Both the position numbers and the translations under genes were made by a program. Positions 16,132-24,244 of a stretch of DNA of 42,694 bases are shown here, piece after piece. The first letter of the stretch is position 1, and every line of letters begins with the position of its first letter. A model generated the notes under the pieces. That model was not told the origin of the DNA and did not search any database. It was given only the letters and a program-made list of their open reading frames with translations. The DNA is from Sporosarcina sp. (GTDB lineage Bacteria > Bacillota > Bacilli > Bacillales_A > Planococcaceae), in assembly GCA_029263945.1 (NCBI GenBank), contig JARIDM010000020.1, forward strand, positions 1 to 42,694. Direction: 5' to 3'.

Positions 16132-17124
16132 TTGAAAAGACTATATTTGGCTTTATTAATTGGCGCATTAGCCGTAATGACTGCATGTTCTGCTGATGCA
16201 AAGAAGGATGATAACGAAAAGGACATCGTGAAAGAGGATGTAGCAGAAGTGGATGTAGCGGAAGAGGGCACATATAGTCTCGAAAATGATGGCATCGATC
16301 AAGCCGCTTTTGATAAAGCGCTTGCAGCGTTTCCTGAAGAAACACCAGAGCGTATTATAACGACCTCAGTTCCGTTAACTGAGATGCTCCATTTACTTGA
16401 CGTGATGCCGGTGGGCGTTCCGACTTCTACCAATCCGATTCCTGCTGAGTTTGATGCAGTTGAAAGAATTGGTTCTCCGATGCAACCAGACCTTGAAGTC
16501 GTCGCAAACTTAGAACCAGACCTAATTTTAGGTGCAGAAACTTTACGCAGTACTTTAGAAGAAGTATTGGCTGATTTTAAATTAGCGCCTACTTATTTAC
16601 CTACAGAATCATTTGATCACTTAAAACTAAGTTTTAAAGTGTTAGGGACTTATTTTAATAAAAAAGAGGAAATGGATGAAAAACTAGCATCTATTTTAGA
16701 AAAAGAAAATGAATTGATTGAACAAGCAAAAGGAAAAGAGATGCCAAGTGTATTACTGATGATTGGAACTTCAGATTCTTTCATGGTCATGAGTGAACGT
16801 ACTTACCTAGGGAGTCTTGTGAAGAAGCTAGGTGCAGATAATATAGCAACATCTGTCCTTGACGTAAAAGAAACATTTGCCCCTGCGAATATGGAAGATA
16901 TTGTAGTAGCGGATCCAGATGTGATTTTAGTCCTCGCATCTGGAGATCACGGTGCCTCAGAAGATATGTTCAAAAAAGAAGTTGAAAGCAATGATACATG
17001 GACAAAACTGTCCGCTTATAAAAACGATAAAATTGAAATTCTAGATTATGACGTATTTGGCGTGACATCGATTCTTAACGTAGAGGATGCATTGACGCAA
17101 ATCTCAACTTATTTCTATGAATAA
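16132..17124 (+). CDS. IsdE-like haem-binding lipoprotein of ABC transporter
   Basis: The 330-residue lipoprotein (signal peptide to Cys19, MTAC) has the helical-backbone metal receptor fold, with an acidic linker at about 22-45. It resembles Staphylococcus aureus IsdE in several stretches: IGSPMQPDLE, YLGSLVKKLGADNI, VADPDVILVLASGDH, and a VFGVTS segment near the end. The two haem ligands of IsdE (Met78 and His229) have counterparts here, Met117 and His273, which favours haem over siderophore. The start is TTG behind GGAGGG. It is first gene of the Fur-controlled operon. Ligand assignment is by analogy. Confidence 0.8.
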   Translation: MKRLYLALLIGALAVMTACSADAKKDDNEKDIVKEDVAEVDVAEEGTYSLENDGIDQAAFDKALAAFPEETPERIITTSVPLTEMLHLLDVMPVGVPTSTNPIPAEFDAVERIGSPMQPDLEVVANLEPDLILGAETLRSTLEEVLADFKLAPTYLPTESFDHLKLSFKVLGTYFNKKEEMDEKLASILEKENELIEQAKGKEMPSVLLMIGTSDSFMVMSERTYLGSLVKKLGADNIATSVLDVKETFAPANMEDIVVADPDVILVLASGDHGASEDMFKKEVESNDTWTKLSAYKNDKIEILDYDVFGVTSILNVEDALTQISTYFYE

Positions 17125-17139
17125 AAGAGGAGCTTGTAG

Positions 17140-18129
17140 GTGATTAAAAAATCTCGTAGTCGGACGATTGTCCTCGTAACCTTTCTGTTGTCGCTCATTG
17201 TAGCAGTGATTGCGATTGGATTAGGGAGTGTGACTGTACCCATTCCTGAGATATTCCAAACGATGTTTGGCTCATCATCTACGACAGTCAATGACACCAT
17301 TATATTTGATATTCGCTTGCCGCGTGTTGTATTGGCGATGGTGATTGGCGCTAATATTGCAATTTCTGGTGCGCTCTTACAAGCCGTTATGGGGAATCCG
17401 TTAGCAGATCCAGGGTTAACGGGTGTGACGAGTGGGGCTGCCGTTTGCGTACTCGTGATTATGCTCGTTGCACCGGAATATACACAATTCATTCCGATTG
17501 CGGCTTTTGTCGGTGGACTGATTGCTGCGACGCTTGTGTACTCGTTAGCCTGGAGGCGAAACGGGATCTCCCCGATTACGATTATTTTATCGGGTGTTGC
17601 GGTAAACGCTTTATGCGGCGGAGTTGTTGGGTATTTATCGATTATTTATAGCGATCGACTTCCTGCCGCAGTGCAATGGATGAACGGTAGTTTGGCGGCG
17701 AAAGGCAATAACGCTTTGTTTATGGTGTTGCCTTATGCGATTGTGGGCTGGATTTTATCCATATTTGCTGTTCGTAAGGCCAATATTATTCGGATGGGTG
17801 ACCAGGTTGCTGCAAACTTAGGAGAGAATGTCAATCGAATTCGAATCGTATTGTCATTGCTCGCTGTGTTTTTGGCAGCGGTATCGGTGGCGGCAATCGG
17901 AATGATTGGTTTTGTGGGACTTGTTGTTCCGCATATGGCACGCTTACTTGTCGGTTCCAATTATAAGTATTTATTGCCAATGAGTATGGCGTTAGGTGCG
18001 CTTGTCCTCCTTGTTGCAGATACAGGTGGACGAACGATATTTGCACCGTTAGAAATTCCCGCAGGTATTATTATGGCGGTGATCGGTGCACCTTACTTTT
18101 TATATCTGATGAGAAAGGGGACATTCTAA
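17140..18129 (+). CDS. FecCD-type ABC permease (haem/iron uptake)
   Basis: The 329-residue BtuC/FecCD-family permease has about ten membrane helices. It carries RLPRVVLAMVIGANIAISGA, LLQAVMGNPLADPGLTGVTSGA and, near the end, GLVVPHMARLLVG, the ATPase-contact loop. It moves the ligand of the preceding lipoprotein through the membrane. The start is GTG, 15 nt after the upstream stop, with RBS GAGGAGC. It is followed after 1 nt by the ATPase gene, so the three are one operon. It is the counterpart of IsdF in function. Confidence 0.88.
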   Translation: MIKKSRSRTIVLVTFLLSLIVAVIAIGLGSVTVPIPEIFQTMFGSSSTTVNDTIIFDIRLPRVVLAMVIGANIAISGALLQAVMGNPLADPGLTGVTSGAAVCVLVIMLVAPEYTQFIPIAAFVGGLIAATLVYSLAWRRNGISPITIILSGVAVNALCGGVVGYLSIIYSDRLPAAVQWMNGSLAAKGNNALFMVLPYAIVGWILSIFAVRKANIIRMGDQVAANLGENVNRIRIVLSLLAVFLAAVSVAAIGMIGFVGLVVPHMARLLVGSNYKYLLPMSMALGALVLLVADTGGRTIFAPLEIPAGIIMAVIGAPYFLYLMRKGTF

Positions 18130-18130
18130 T

Positions 18131-18910
18131 ATGTTTGCAGTTGACGGTGTATCCATTCGCTATGAACAAACAAATGTGATTCGTAATTTCTCGTTTGATG
18201 TTGATGAGGGGGAAATCGTTTCCATTATCGGCCCAAACGGTTCAGGTAAGTCGACTTTACTTAAAGCAATTTCAAGACGAATTCCTTACCATAAGGGAAC
18301 AGTGAAATTTAACGAAGTGAATTTAAAATCGATGAGCCCAAAACAAGTGGCGCGCAAAATGTGTATGTTAAGTCAGAAAAACGAAGCACCAAATGATATG
18401 ACGGTGATCGATCTTGTGTCTTATGGTCGCTATCCACATAAACGCTGGTATGAAAAACTTAATCACGACGATATGGAGATTATTCATTGGGCACTTGAGA
18501 GAACCCACCTAACGGATTACCAAGACCGTACCGTGTCATCCTTATCGGGTGGTGAATCGCAGCGGGCATGGATTGCGATGGCCTTGGCACAACGCCCAAA
18601 AGTGTTGCTACTGGATGAGCCGACGACTTACTTAGATATCTCCCATCAACATGAAGTGCTGGAGCTTGTAAGGGAACTTAACGAGGAGATGGGTATGACG
18701 GTCGTGATGGTGCTTCATGACCTTAATCAGGCTGCGTTATACAGCGACAAAATTGGGGTTGTGCAAGCAGGGCAGAAAGCGATGTGCGGTAGCCCAGAGC
18801 AAGTGATGACACAAGATATGATCCGACAAGTATACTGCATGAATGCAGAAGTACGTTATCACAAAGCTGAAAAGAAACCGCGTATTCACCTATTATCGAC
18901 AGCAAGGTAA
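18131..18910 (+). CDS. FecE-type ABC ATPase (haem/iron uptake)
   Basis: The 259-residue ATPase has Walker A GPNGSGKS (about 35-42), Q-loop region MLSQKNEAP, signature LSGGESQRAWIAMAL, Walker B VLLLDEPTTYLD and switch VLHDLNQAA. This is the FecE/FhuC pattern used with FecCD permeases. It powers import of the haem or siderophore ligand. RBS GAAAGGGG lies within the end of the permease gene. Its C-terminal 30 residues are basic and unremarkable. Confidence 0.9.
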   Translation: MFAVDGVSIRYEQTNVIRNFSFDVDEGEIVSIIGPNGSGKSTLLKAISRRIPYHKGTVKFNEVNLKSMSPKQVARKMCMLSQKNEAPNDMTVIDLVSYGRYPHKRWYEKLNHDDMEIIHWALERTHLTDYQDRTVSSLSGGESQRAWIAMALAQRPKVLLLDEPTTYLDISHQHEVLELVRELNEEMGMTVVMVLHDLNQAALYSDKIGVVQAGQKAMCGSPEQVMTQDMIRQVYCMNAEVRYHKAEKKPRIHLLSTAR

Positions 18911-18934
18911 CTTTAAAAAATGGAGGAATCATTC

Positions 18935-19444
18935 ATGAAAAAAACAATCGATTTAGAAAAGAATAGAGAAAAGTATTTACAGTTTGTAGAAAGTCGTCAA
19001 AACCTCATTTTAAATTTACTAGATAACGAAGGGAAGCCTTTCACTAGTTGTGCACCTTTTGTAAAAAAAGACGGTAAACTTTATATTTACATTAGTGAGG
19101 TTGCGGAGCATTTTCATTTCATGGAAAACAGTGCGTATGTTGATGCACTTATTGTTGCAGATGAGTCCGCCACGAAAAATAAATTTGCAACAGAACGTGC
19201 ACGATGGCGTTGCACAGCTGAGAATATCGGCAATGAGGGACATGATGATATTTTTGCTTTGCTTAATGAAGCGCACGGTTCAACAATGATGGACTTGCTT
19301 CGTGGATTAGACTTTTCATTATTTGAATTAACGCCGCTACACGGACGTTATGTTGTTGGGTTTGGGATGGCGTTTGACCTCGATATCGATGCAGAAGTCT
19401 TTACACATGTTGTTGTAGATAAGAAGAACAAGGCAAATGTATAA
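18935..19444 (+). CDS. HugZ/HutZ-like haem utilisation protein
   Basis: The 169-residue product has the split-barrel fold of the pyridoxamine-5'-phosphate-oxidase superfamily. The C-terminal segment FELTPLHGRYVVGFGMAFDLD matches the haem-utilisation branch (HugZ, HutZ), where this region carries the haem-contacting residues. Members bind haem and some degrade it to free iron. Position as fourth gene of a Fur-controlled haem transporter operon supports this role. The ATG at 18935 follows TGGAGGAATC; the upstream in-frame ATG at 18920 would cover that RBS. HugZ-like monooxygenase activity is inference. Confidence 0.78.
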   Translation: MKKTIDLEKNREKYLQFVESRQNLILNLLDNEGKPFTSCAPFVKKDGKLYIYISEVAEHFHFMENSAYVDALIVADESATKNKFATERARWRCTAENIGNEGHDDIFALLNEAHGSTMMDLLRGLDFSLFELTPLHGRYVVGFGMAFDLDIDAEVFTHVVVDKKNKANV

Positions 19445-19460
19445 ATAGAGGAGGATACCA

Positions 19461-19889
19461 ATGACTTATGCTAACGTAAACCCAATCTGGACTGCACTGC
19501 GCGATCGATTTCAAAAGACTGCTGAAGAAATCCCAGCACAAGACATTGATCTGCAAATAGGAACGTCGTCTGTTCGTTCTTTGTTGCACCACACGGCGGA
19601 AGTTGAATATATGTTTGCGGAGTGGTTTTTTGATAAAAAAATCCCTGTAGAAATTGGCATGGCGGAAGAAGCAAGCCATGCACAACTGATTGAACAATTG
19701 TCAGCCTCTAATGAAAATTTGATGGTGGCGATGGAAGCATTGCCAGAAGATCAATGGCAAGTTGTTGTAGAATCCCGAATGGGGCCGTCTACGCCGCTTG
19801 AAGCTGTAGGCCGTTTGATGTACCACACAGGTATGCATGCTGGACAGATTTCGTTAATTAGAAAAAACGGCCAATTGGCAGACAATTGA
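19461..19889 (+). CDS. DinB-fold protein at end of the haem operon
   Basis: The 142-residue product is a four-helix DinB/YfiT-like protein. It carries the metal-ligand pattern of the family: a first His in LLHHTAEVEYMFAEWF and the late pair HTGMHAGQISLIRKNG. DinB-like proteins are metal-dependent thiol transferases or of unknown role. RBS GAGGAGG; 16 nt after the HugZ-like gene and before the operon terminator, so it is co-transcribed. A role in handling iron or thiol stress is conceivable but not shown. Confidence 0.8.
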   Translation: MTYANVNPIWTALRDRFQKTAEEIPAQDIDLQIGTSSVRSLLHHTAEVEYMFAEWFFDKKIPVEIGMAEEASHAQLIEQLSASNENLMVAMEALPEDQWQVVVESRMGPSTPLEAVGRLMYHTGMHAGQISLIRKNGQLADN

Positions 19890-19931
19890 CCGTTTTACCC
19901 ACGTCGTGAAAGTGATGTGGGTATTTTTTTT
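19864..19931 (+). terminator. Tandem terminator hairpins of the haem operon
   Basis: The first hairpin overlaps the dinB-like stop codon: AAAACGGCCAATTG against CAATTGACCGTTTT with one mismatch. The second is ACCCAC (19897-19902) with GTGGGT (19917-19922), followed by ATTTTTTTT. The second is a standard intrinsic terminator. Confidence 0.8.
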
Positions 19932-19940
19932 AATCAATTA

Positions 19941-20121
19941 CGCCTCGGTGTAATTGCGTCCGGATTTTTTCAAGCTTGCTTGAAAAGACCCCCTGAAAAA
20001 TCGTGACATCCGCCGGAGGCTTAACTTAATTCAGCCGGGTTTTGCCCCCCCGCTGAAAGTGAAAAACCTGCATTCATCTCGCCAGTTATAGAAGTGGGAG
20101 ATTTCTGCTGAATTCAGTTAG
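19941..20121. repeat. Composite palindromic intergenic element
   Basis: It consists of two modules. Module 1 (19942-20020): GCCTCGG against CCGGAGGC at the ends, with inner GGATTTTT against AAAAATC. Module 2 (20021-20121): TTAACTTAATTCAGC (20021-20035) against GCTGAATTCAGTTAG (20107-20121), 13 of 14 inner positions complementary, with inner CGGG/CCCG and ATCTC/GAGAT hairpins. It has no ORF. From memory it resembles intergenic repeats of Planococcaceae genomes; not checked. It ends 1 nt from the stop codon of the MFS gene. Confidence 0.7.
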
Positions 20122-20122
20122 A

Positions 20123-21289
20123 TTAAGCAGCAGTTGTTCTCAATGTTTTCTTTGATGCTCTGTACAAGTAAATAAAGACAATGGAAAGGATGGCAAGGAT
20201 GGCAGAAATGTAATACAGCTTGCCACCGATCCCTGTGAATAATCCTGTAAACAAAAGGGGGCCAATGATACGGCCTAAATTATCCATTGAATAAGTCATG
20301 CCAGCTGCGGTTCCGTATTTACCGCCTGATTCTTTGGACGTTAATGAAACGAGTGCAGTGCGCGCCAATGCATTGCCTGCGGTGAATACGCTAAGCGCAA
20401 ACCCTGCCCACAGAAGGCTTGTCGTAAATGGAATGAGCAGCAAACCAATGGCCGTGACAATTTGCGCACCGTAAATCCACTTGGTCTCGGAGCCGTCCTT
20501 AATTCTACGGACCACACCCCCTTGAATGGCCGCATCCACCAATCCACTAGCGATGAACAGATAACCAACTTGTAATGGTGTAATGTTAATCGTCGTAATT
20601 TGGAATAACTGGAATGTGGATTCAACACCTGAAAGGATCAAAGTCACCATAAAGGACAGTAGAAAAAGATTCCGGATGCGGTATTGCCAAAACGTAGCGC
20701 CGCCCTTTGGTAGGAGCTGTCTTTTAGTTGCTTCTCCCACACGTTCTGGCTCTTTTAACACGATACTTGCGTATACTAACAATAGTAAAATTAAAATCCC
20801 AGAACCGTAAAAGGGTGCTTGCAAACTAATGTTGCCAAGAACGCCACCAAGCGCGGGACCAAAGATAAAACCGAGCCCGATAGACATCCCAAGAAGGCCC
20901 ATGTACCGATTTCTATTTTCCTCAGTGGTCATATCACCGACAAAGCCCGTCACGGCTGTATAGAGCGTACCCGAGAAAATCCCACCAATGATTCTTGACA
21001 CATAAAGCAATACGATATTTTCAATGAAGATTGCGAAGACAAAGAAGCTTAAACTAAAGCCTATTAAGCCGATAATAATGAGTTTTTTTCGGCCTGTCCG
21101 ATCTGATAACGCACCCCATAAAGGAGCTGTGAAGAAAGAGGCCAGTGCATAAACGGTTAAAAGTCCGCCGACATGTATTTCAGATAAGCCTTGCTGCACA
21201 ATTACTTCTGGAAGAATGGGAATTATTAATCCAAAACCTAAGTAAATAAAGAATTGTACAGACATTAAGATGAGGATCGATTTTTTCAT
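20123..21289 (-). CDS. MFS multidrug exporter, DHA1 family (NorA/Bmr-like)
   Basis: The 388-residue product has 12 membrane helices. It shows the MFS motif A WGALSDRTGRKKLI between helices 2 and 3 and motif C-like GLGFIFGPALGGVLG in helix 5, the antiporter motif of drug exporters, as in NorA and Bmr. Substrates cannot be inferred. Two starts are possible: TTG at 21292 and ATG at 21289; the ATG is 8 nt after TAGG on the minus strand and is preferred. Monocistronic; the 310 bp upstream are shared with the divergent 46-codon ORF. Confidence 0.85.
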   Translation of the reverse strand: MKKSILILMSVQFFIYLGFGLIIPILPEVIVQQGLSEIHVGGLLTVYALASFFTAPLWGALSDRTGRKKLIIIGLIGFSLSFFVFAIFIENIVLLYVSRIIGGIFSGTLYTAVTGFVGDMTTEENRNRYMGLLGMSIGLGFIFGPALGGVLGNISLQAPFYGSGILILLLLVYASIVLKEPERVGEATKRQLLPKGGATFWQYRIRNLFLLSFMVTLILSGVESTFQLFQITTINITPLQVGYLFIASGLVDAAIQGGVVRRIKDGSETKWIYGAQIVTAIGLLLIPFTTSLLWAGFALSVFTAGNALARTALVSLTSKESGGKYGTAAGMTYSMDNLGRIIGPLLFTGLFTGIGGKLYYISAILAILSIVFIYLYRASKKTLRTTAA

Positions 21290-21485
21290 CAAATAACCTA
21301 CTTTCTAAAAAAAGAAGTGCTACATCGATTTTACGCTGTAACCTAAATTCTCACAATGGATAAGGCTATTTCTTAAAAAGTTTTTTATGGTGCTTCAATC
21401 ATGTGATTAGGGAAGTGCTTCTTTGTATAATTACCCAATAAAAAGCAAAAAAAATCATTTGTAACATAAATGAAAGATTTAAAAC

Positions 21486-21514
21486 TTGTCAAACGTGGTA
21501 TACTAAGTTATAGA
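21486..21514 (+). promoter_or_regulatory. Promoter of the 46-codon ORF, sigma-A with overlapping sigma-B-like elements
   Basis: TTGTCA (21486-21491), 17-nt spacer, TATAGA (21509-21514) is a fair sigma-A promoter. ATTTAA (21477-21482), 13-nt spacer, TGGTAT (21496-21501) overlaps it and resembles a sigma-B promoter. The rest of the gap 21290-21599 holds no gene or further element that I recognise. Confidence 0.5.
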
Positions 21515-21599
21515 GCTTCAAGTTGAACGACTTTTTAAAGAAACTTTATGCAATCCAAAACGTCAAGAATAATTAGAACAGAAAGGTCGAGGTGGAAAG

Positions 21600-21740
21600 A
21601 TGGCTAAAGAAATGAACATGAAAAAAATCATCTCCAATTTGGCGAAATTAGGTGTTTCAGCTAGCATGACGAAATCTCGTCTTGAAATGTTGAAAGTCCT
21701 TGCACCGCCTACACAAGACCCGCAAATTCAGTCAAACTAA
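21600..21740 (+). CDS. Small 46-residue protein, unknown function
   Basis: ATG at 21600 to TAA at 21738-21740. The product starts MAKEMNMKKIISNLAKLG and ends PPTQDPQIQSN. The first two thirds are basic and amphipathic-helical (K, L, M), the last third is Pro/Gln-rich; there is no signal peptide or membrane helix. It has a plausible promoter upstream, RBS GAGGTGG 8 nt before the ATG, and a strong terminator 2 nt after the stop, so it is a complete small transcription unit. I do not recognise the family. Confidence 0.6.
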   Translation: MAKEMNMKKIISNLAKLGVSASMTKSRLEMLKVLAPPTQDPQIQSN

Positions 21741-21742
21741 TA

Positions 21743-21786
21743 AAAAGAGCTTCGACAGAAGGTTTATCTGTCGAAGCTCTTTTTTT
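21743..21786. terminator. Bidirectional terminator between the small ORF and rodA
   Basis: Near-perfect stem AAAGAGCTTCGACAGA against TCTGTCGAAGCTCTTT with a 7-nt loop and T-run; its right end reaches the rodA stop codon. Confidence 0.9.
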
Positions 21787-22969
21787 AGTCGTTGTCACTA
21801 TCGAACATATACGTGCGTTGGTGGAACTTCATACTAAAGATGAGCCCAATTGCGAGCATATTACTCATTAAAGAGCTACCGCCGTAACTGATGAATGGAA
21901 GCGGAATTCCTGTAATCGGCAACAGTTGGATGGTCATCCCAATATTTTCAAATACGTGGAACGTAATCATTGCGATGATTCCCGTTGCGACATACATACT
22001 AAAGGGATCCTTCAAACCGAGTGCGATTTTTGTTAAATGATAAATTAAAAAGAAAAATAAACTGATGACGATGCAAGAACCGATAAACCCATACTCTTCG
22101 CCAATCACACTGAAGATAAAGTCCGTATGATTTTCTGGTACGTACATTTCTCGTCCTTGGAAACCTTTGCCGAAAATCCCACCTGAACCAATGGCTGTAA
22201 TTGACTGAATAAGGTGCATCCCTTCAGCGGATTTATAAGAGTAAGGATCTAACCACGAGTAAATCCTTTTAAATTGGTAAAGGTCAAAACCTAATTTGTT
22301 TTGCATGAAATCCTGTGCATAAATTGCAGCCCAAAGAAGTGTTGTAGCCAAAGCAGCGCCACTCACAAAAACAGGGAGGATAATCTTCCAAGAGATTCCT
22401 GCCACAAGAATGACTGCTGCAGTAATTGCAATAAACACAATCGCTGTTCCGAGGTCTGGTTGTTCAGCTATAAAGGCTAACGGTACGATAAGGGTTAGCA
22501 TAATCTTGCCAAGTAGCGCAAAATCAGTTTTTAACGTTTTATTTTCAAATTTTTCGTGATGTGAACTGACTAATTTAGCCATTCCAAGAATGAAAAAAGT
22601 TTTGATGAATTCCGATGGTTGAATTTGCCCAATTACAGGTAAATTAAGCCATCTCTTTACATTCGCTTTAGATTCTCCGATTTGTCCCACACCAGAGGTG
22701 GCAAAGTAAAGGAAAATAAGTAAAAATACGCCGAAGCCGTATAAATACCAAGAGACCTTTTTGTATTGCTCTGGCTCAAAGTACATTGTCGCAGCAATGA
22801 TAAAGGTCCCGATTCCGTACCATAGGATCTGTTTCGGAACATAGTTAATACCATATCGACTAGAAGTTTGCGCAGAAGCAATGGCGACTAAGCTAACAAT
22901 GCAAAAAAGTAGTAATATAAAAGCGAGCGTCCAATCGAAACGCTCTGATGGTTTGTTTGATAGTTTCAT
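21785..22969 (-). CDS. rodA: Rod-shape SEDS peptidoglycan polymerase RodA
   Basis: The 394-residue product is a SEDS-family protein with ten membrane helices and RodA length (B. subtilis 393). Family motifs: LNLPVIGQIQPSEFIKT, EQPDLGTA, GIFGKGFQGREMYVPENHTDFIFSVIGEEYGF split over the large extracellular loop, and GIPLPFISYGGSS. Asp282 in NHTDFIF lies where the catalytic Asp of RodA is. It polymerises lipid II into glycan strands in the elongasome. The RBS AAAGGTGATT lies just upstream. It diverges from ddl-murF, so wall polymerase and wall precursor genes share one intergenic region. Confidence 0.9.
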   Translation of the reverse strand: MKLSNKPSERFDWTLAFILLLFCIVSLVAIASAQTSSRYGINYVPKQILWYGIGTFIIAATMYFEPEQYKKVSWYLYGFGVFLLIFLYFATSGVGQIGESKANVKRWLNLPVIGQIQPSEFIKTFFILGMAKLVSSHHEKFENKTLKTDFALLGKIMLTLIVPLAFIAEQPDLGTAIVFIAITAAVILVAGISWKIILPVFVSGAALATTLLWAAIYAQDFMQNKLGFDLYQFKRIYSWLDPYSYKSAEGMHLIQSITAIGSGGIFGKGFQGREMYVPENHTDFIFSVIGEEYGFIGSCIVISLFFFLIYHLTKIALGLKDPFSMYVATGIIAMITFHVFENIGMTIQLLPITGIPLPFISYGGSSLMSNMLAIGLIFSMKFHQRTYMFDSDND

Positions 22970-23162
22970 TATATTTTAATCACCTTTAATTTAATGTACA
23001 GTTTTATACAGTATACAGTAAAACAGACGTCTTTGTCTGCCGAAAAGTTGCTGCAGAATATAAGCAGTAAGTTTTATTTTGTAGATATTATTCATGTAAC
23101 TGTTCTGTACATGGTAAACTAAAGGGTATAAAAGAAAATTTAAATGCGAGGGGAAATTATAG

Positions 23163-24233
23163 ATGAAAAAAAAGTTAGGGTTAGTATATGGTGGTAAATC
23201 TGCGGAACACGAGGTTTCTTTGTCGACTGCACGTGCAGTTATTCAGGCGGTAGACTTCAATCGTTATGAAGTAATTCCAGTCTATATTACGTATGACGGC
23301 GAGTGGCGAAAAGGGCAACCACTTGAATCACCTGTCGAAACAATTGAGGCGCTGAGGCTGAAAGGGAACGGGGAAAGTAAGCCAGATTCTATTCATGACT
23401 TTTTGAACGGGGCAGGCGGTTTACCAGATGTGATCTTCCCCCTGCTTCACGGTACGAACGGTGAAGATGGAACAGTTCAAGGTTTCTTTGAAGTGATGAA
23501 TATTCCTTACGTTGGGAATGGTGTTCTTGCTTCATCTGCAGGGATGGATAAAGTATCGATGAAACAGCTATTTGAACAAGTAGGCTTAAAGCAAGTTCCT
23601 TATGTCTACTTTATCCGAAATGCTTGGAAACAAACAAAGACTGAACTTATTGAGAAAATGGAAACTGAATTAGGCTATCCGATGTTCGTTAAACCTGCCA
23701 ATTTGGGTTCGAGTGTAGGGATTACGAAAGCGACAGACCGAACTAGTTTGATAGAAGCCGTCGATTTGGCACAGAAATTTGATAGAAGGATTATTGTCGA
23801 ACAAGGTGTTGTCGCTCGTGAAGTTGAGCTCGGAGTTAAAGGAAATGATGAAGCAAAATGTTCAGTTCCAGGAGAAATTAAACCTGTCACGGACTTTTAT
23901 GACTATGAAGCGAAATATACAGATGGCAACACAGAGTTAATTATCCCAGCAGTCGTAACACCGGAAGTGGCTGCAGAAATGGAAGATATGGCTATCCGTG
24001 CCTATAAAGTTCTTGATTGCGCTGGATTGGTTCGTGCTGATTTCTTTGTGACGGAAGAAAATGACGTATTAATTAATGAAGTGAATACAATGCCTGGATT
24101 CACACCAGTAAGTATGTTCCCACTTCTTTGGCAAAAAACGGGTGTTACGTATCCAGCATTAATAGATGAGCTAATCGAGCTTGCGTTAGCGCGTCATAAA
24201 GAAAAAGAAAAAATACAATATACGATGGATTGA
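23163..24233 (+). CDS. ddl: D-alanine--D-alanine ligase
   Basis: The 356-residue ATP-grasp ligase shows GLVYGGKSAEHEVSLSTA at the N-terminus, the first-substrate loop PLLHGTNGEDGTVQGFFE, the ATP-grasp segment YPMFVKPANLGSSVGITKA, and VLINEVNTMPGFTPVSMFP at the Mg and second D-Ala site. It makes D-Ala-D-Ala for the peptidoglycan pentapeptide, using D-Ala from alr further right. The Phe versus Tyr position that distinguishes lactate ligases was not examined in detail. RBS GAGGGG; murF follows after 11 nt. Confidence 0.95.
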   Translation: MKKKLGLVYGGKSAEHEVSLSTARAVIQAVDFNRYEVIPVYITYDGEWRKGQPLESPVETIEALRLKGNGESKPDSIHDFLNGAGGLPDVIFPLLHGTNGEDGTVQGFFEVMNIPYVGNGVLASSAGMDKVSMKQLFEQVGLKQVPYVYFIRNAWKQTKTELIEKMETELGYPMFVKPANLGSSVGITKATDRTSLIEAVDLAQKFDRRIIVEQGVVAREVELGVKGNDEAKCSVPGEIKPVTDFYDYEAKYTDGNTELIIPAVVTPEVAAEMEDMAIRAYKVLDCAGLVRADFFVTEENDVLINEVNTMPGFTPVSMFPLLWQKTGVTYPALIDELIELALARHKEKEKIQYTMD

Positions 24234-24244
24234 GGTAATTTGAA

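Noticed and set aside
23102-23129. Possible sigma-B promoter (GTTCTG-N16-GGGTAT) before ddl
   Set aside because: The -35 match is poor and the spacer too long; a housekeeping sigma-A promoter is more likely but not clear either.
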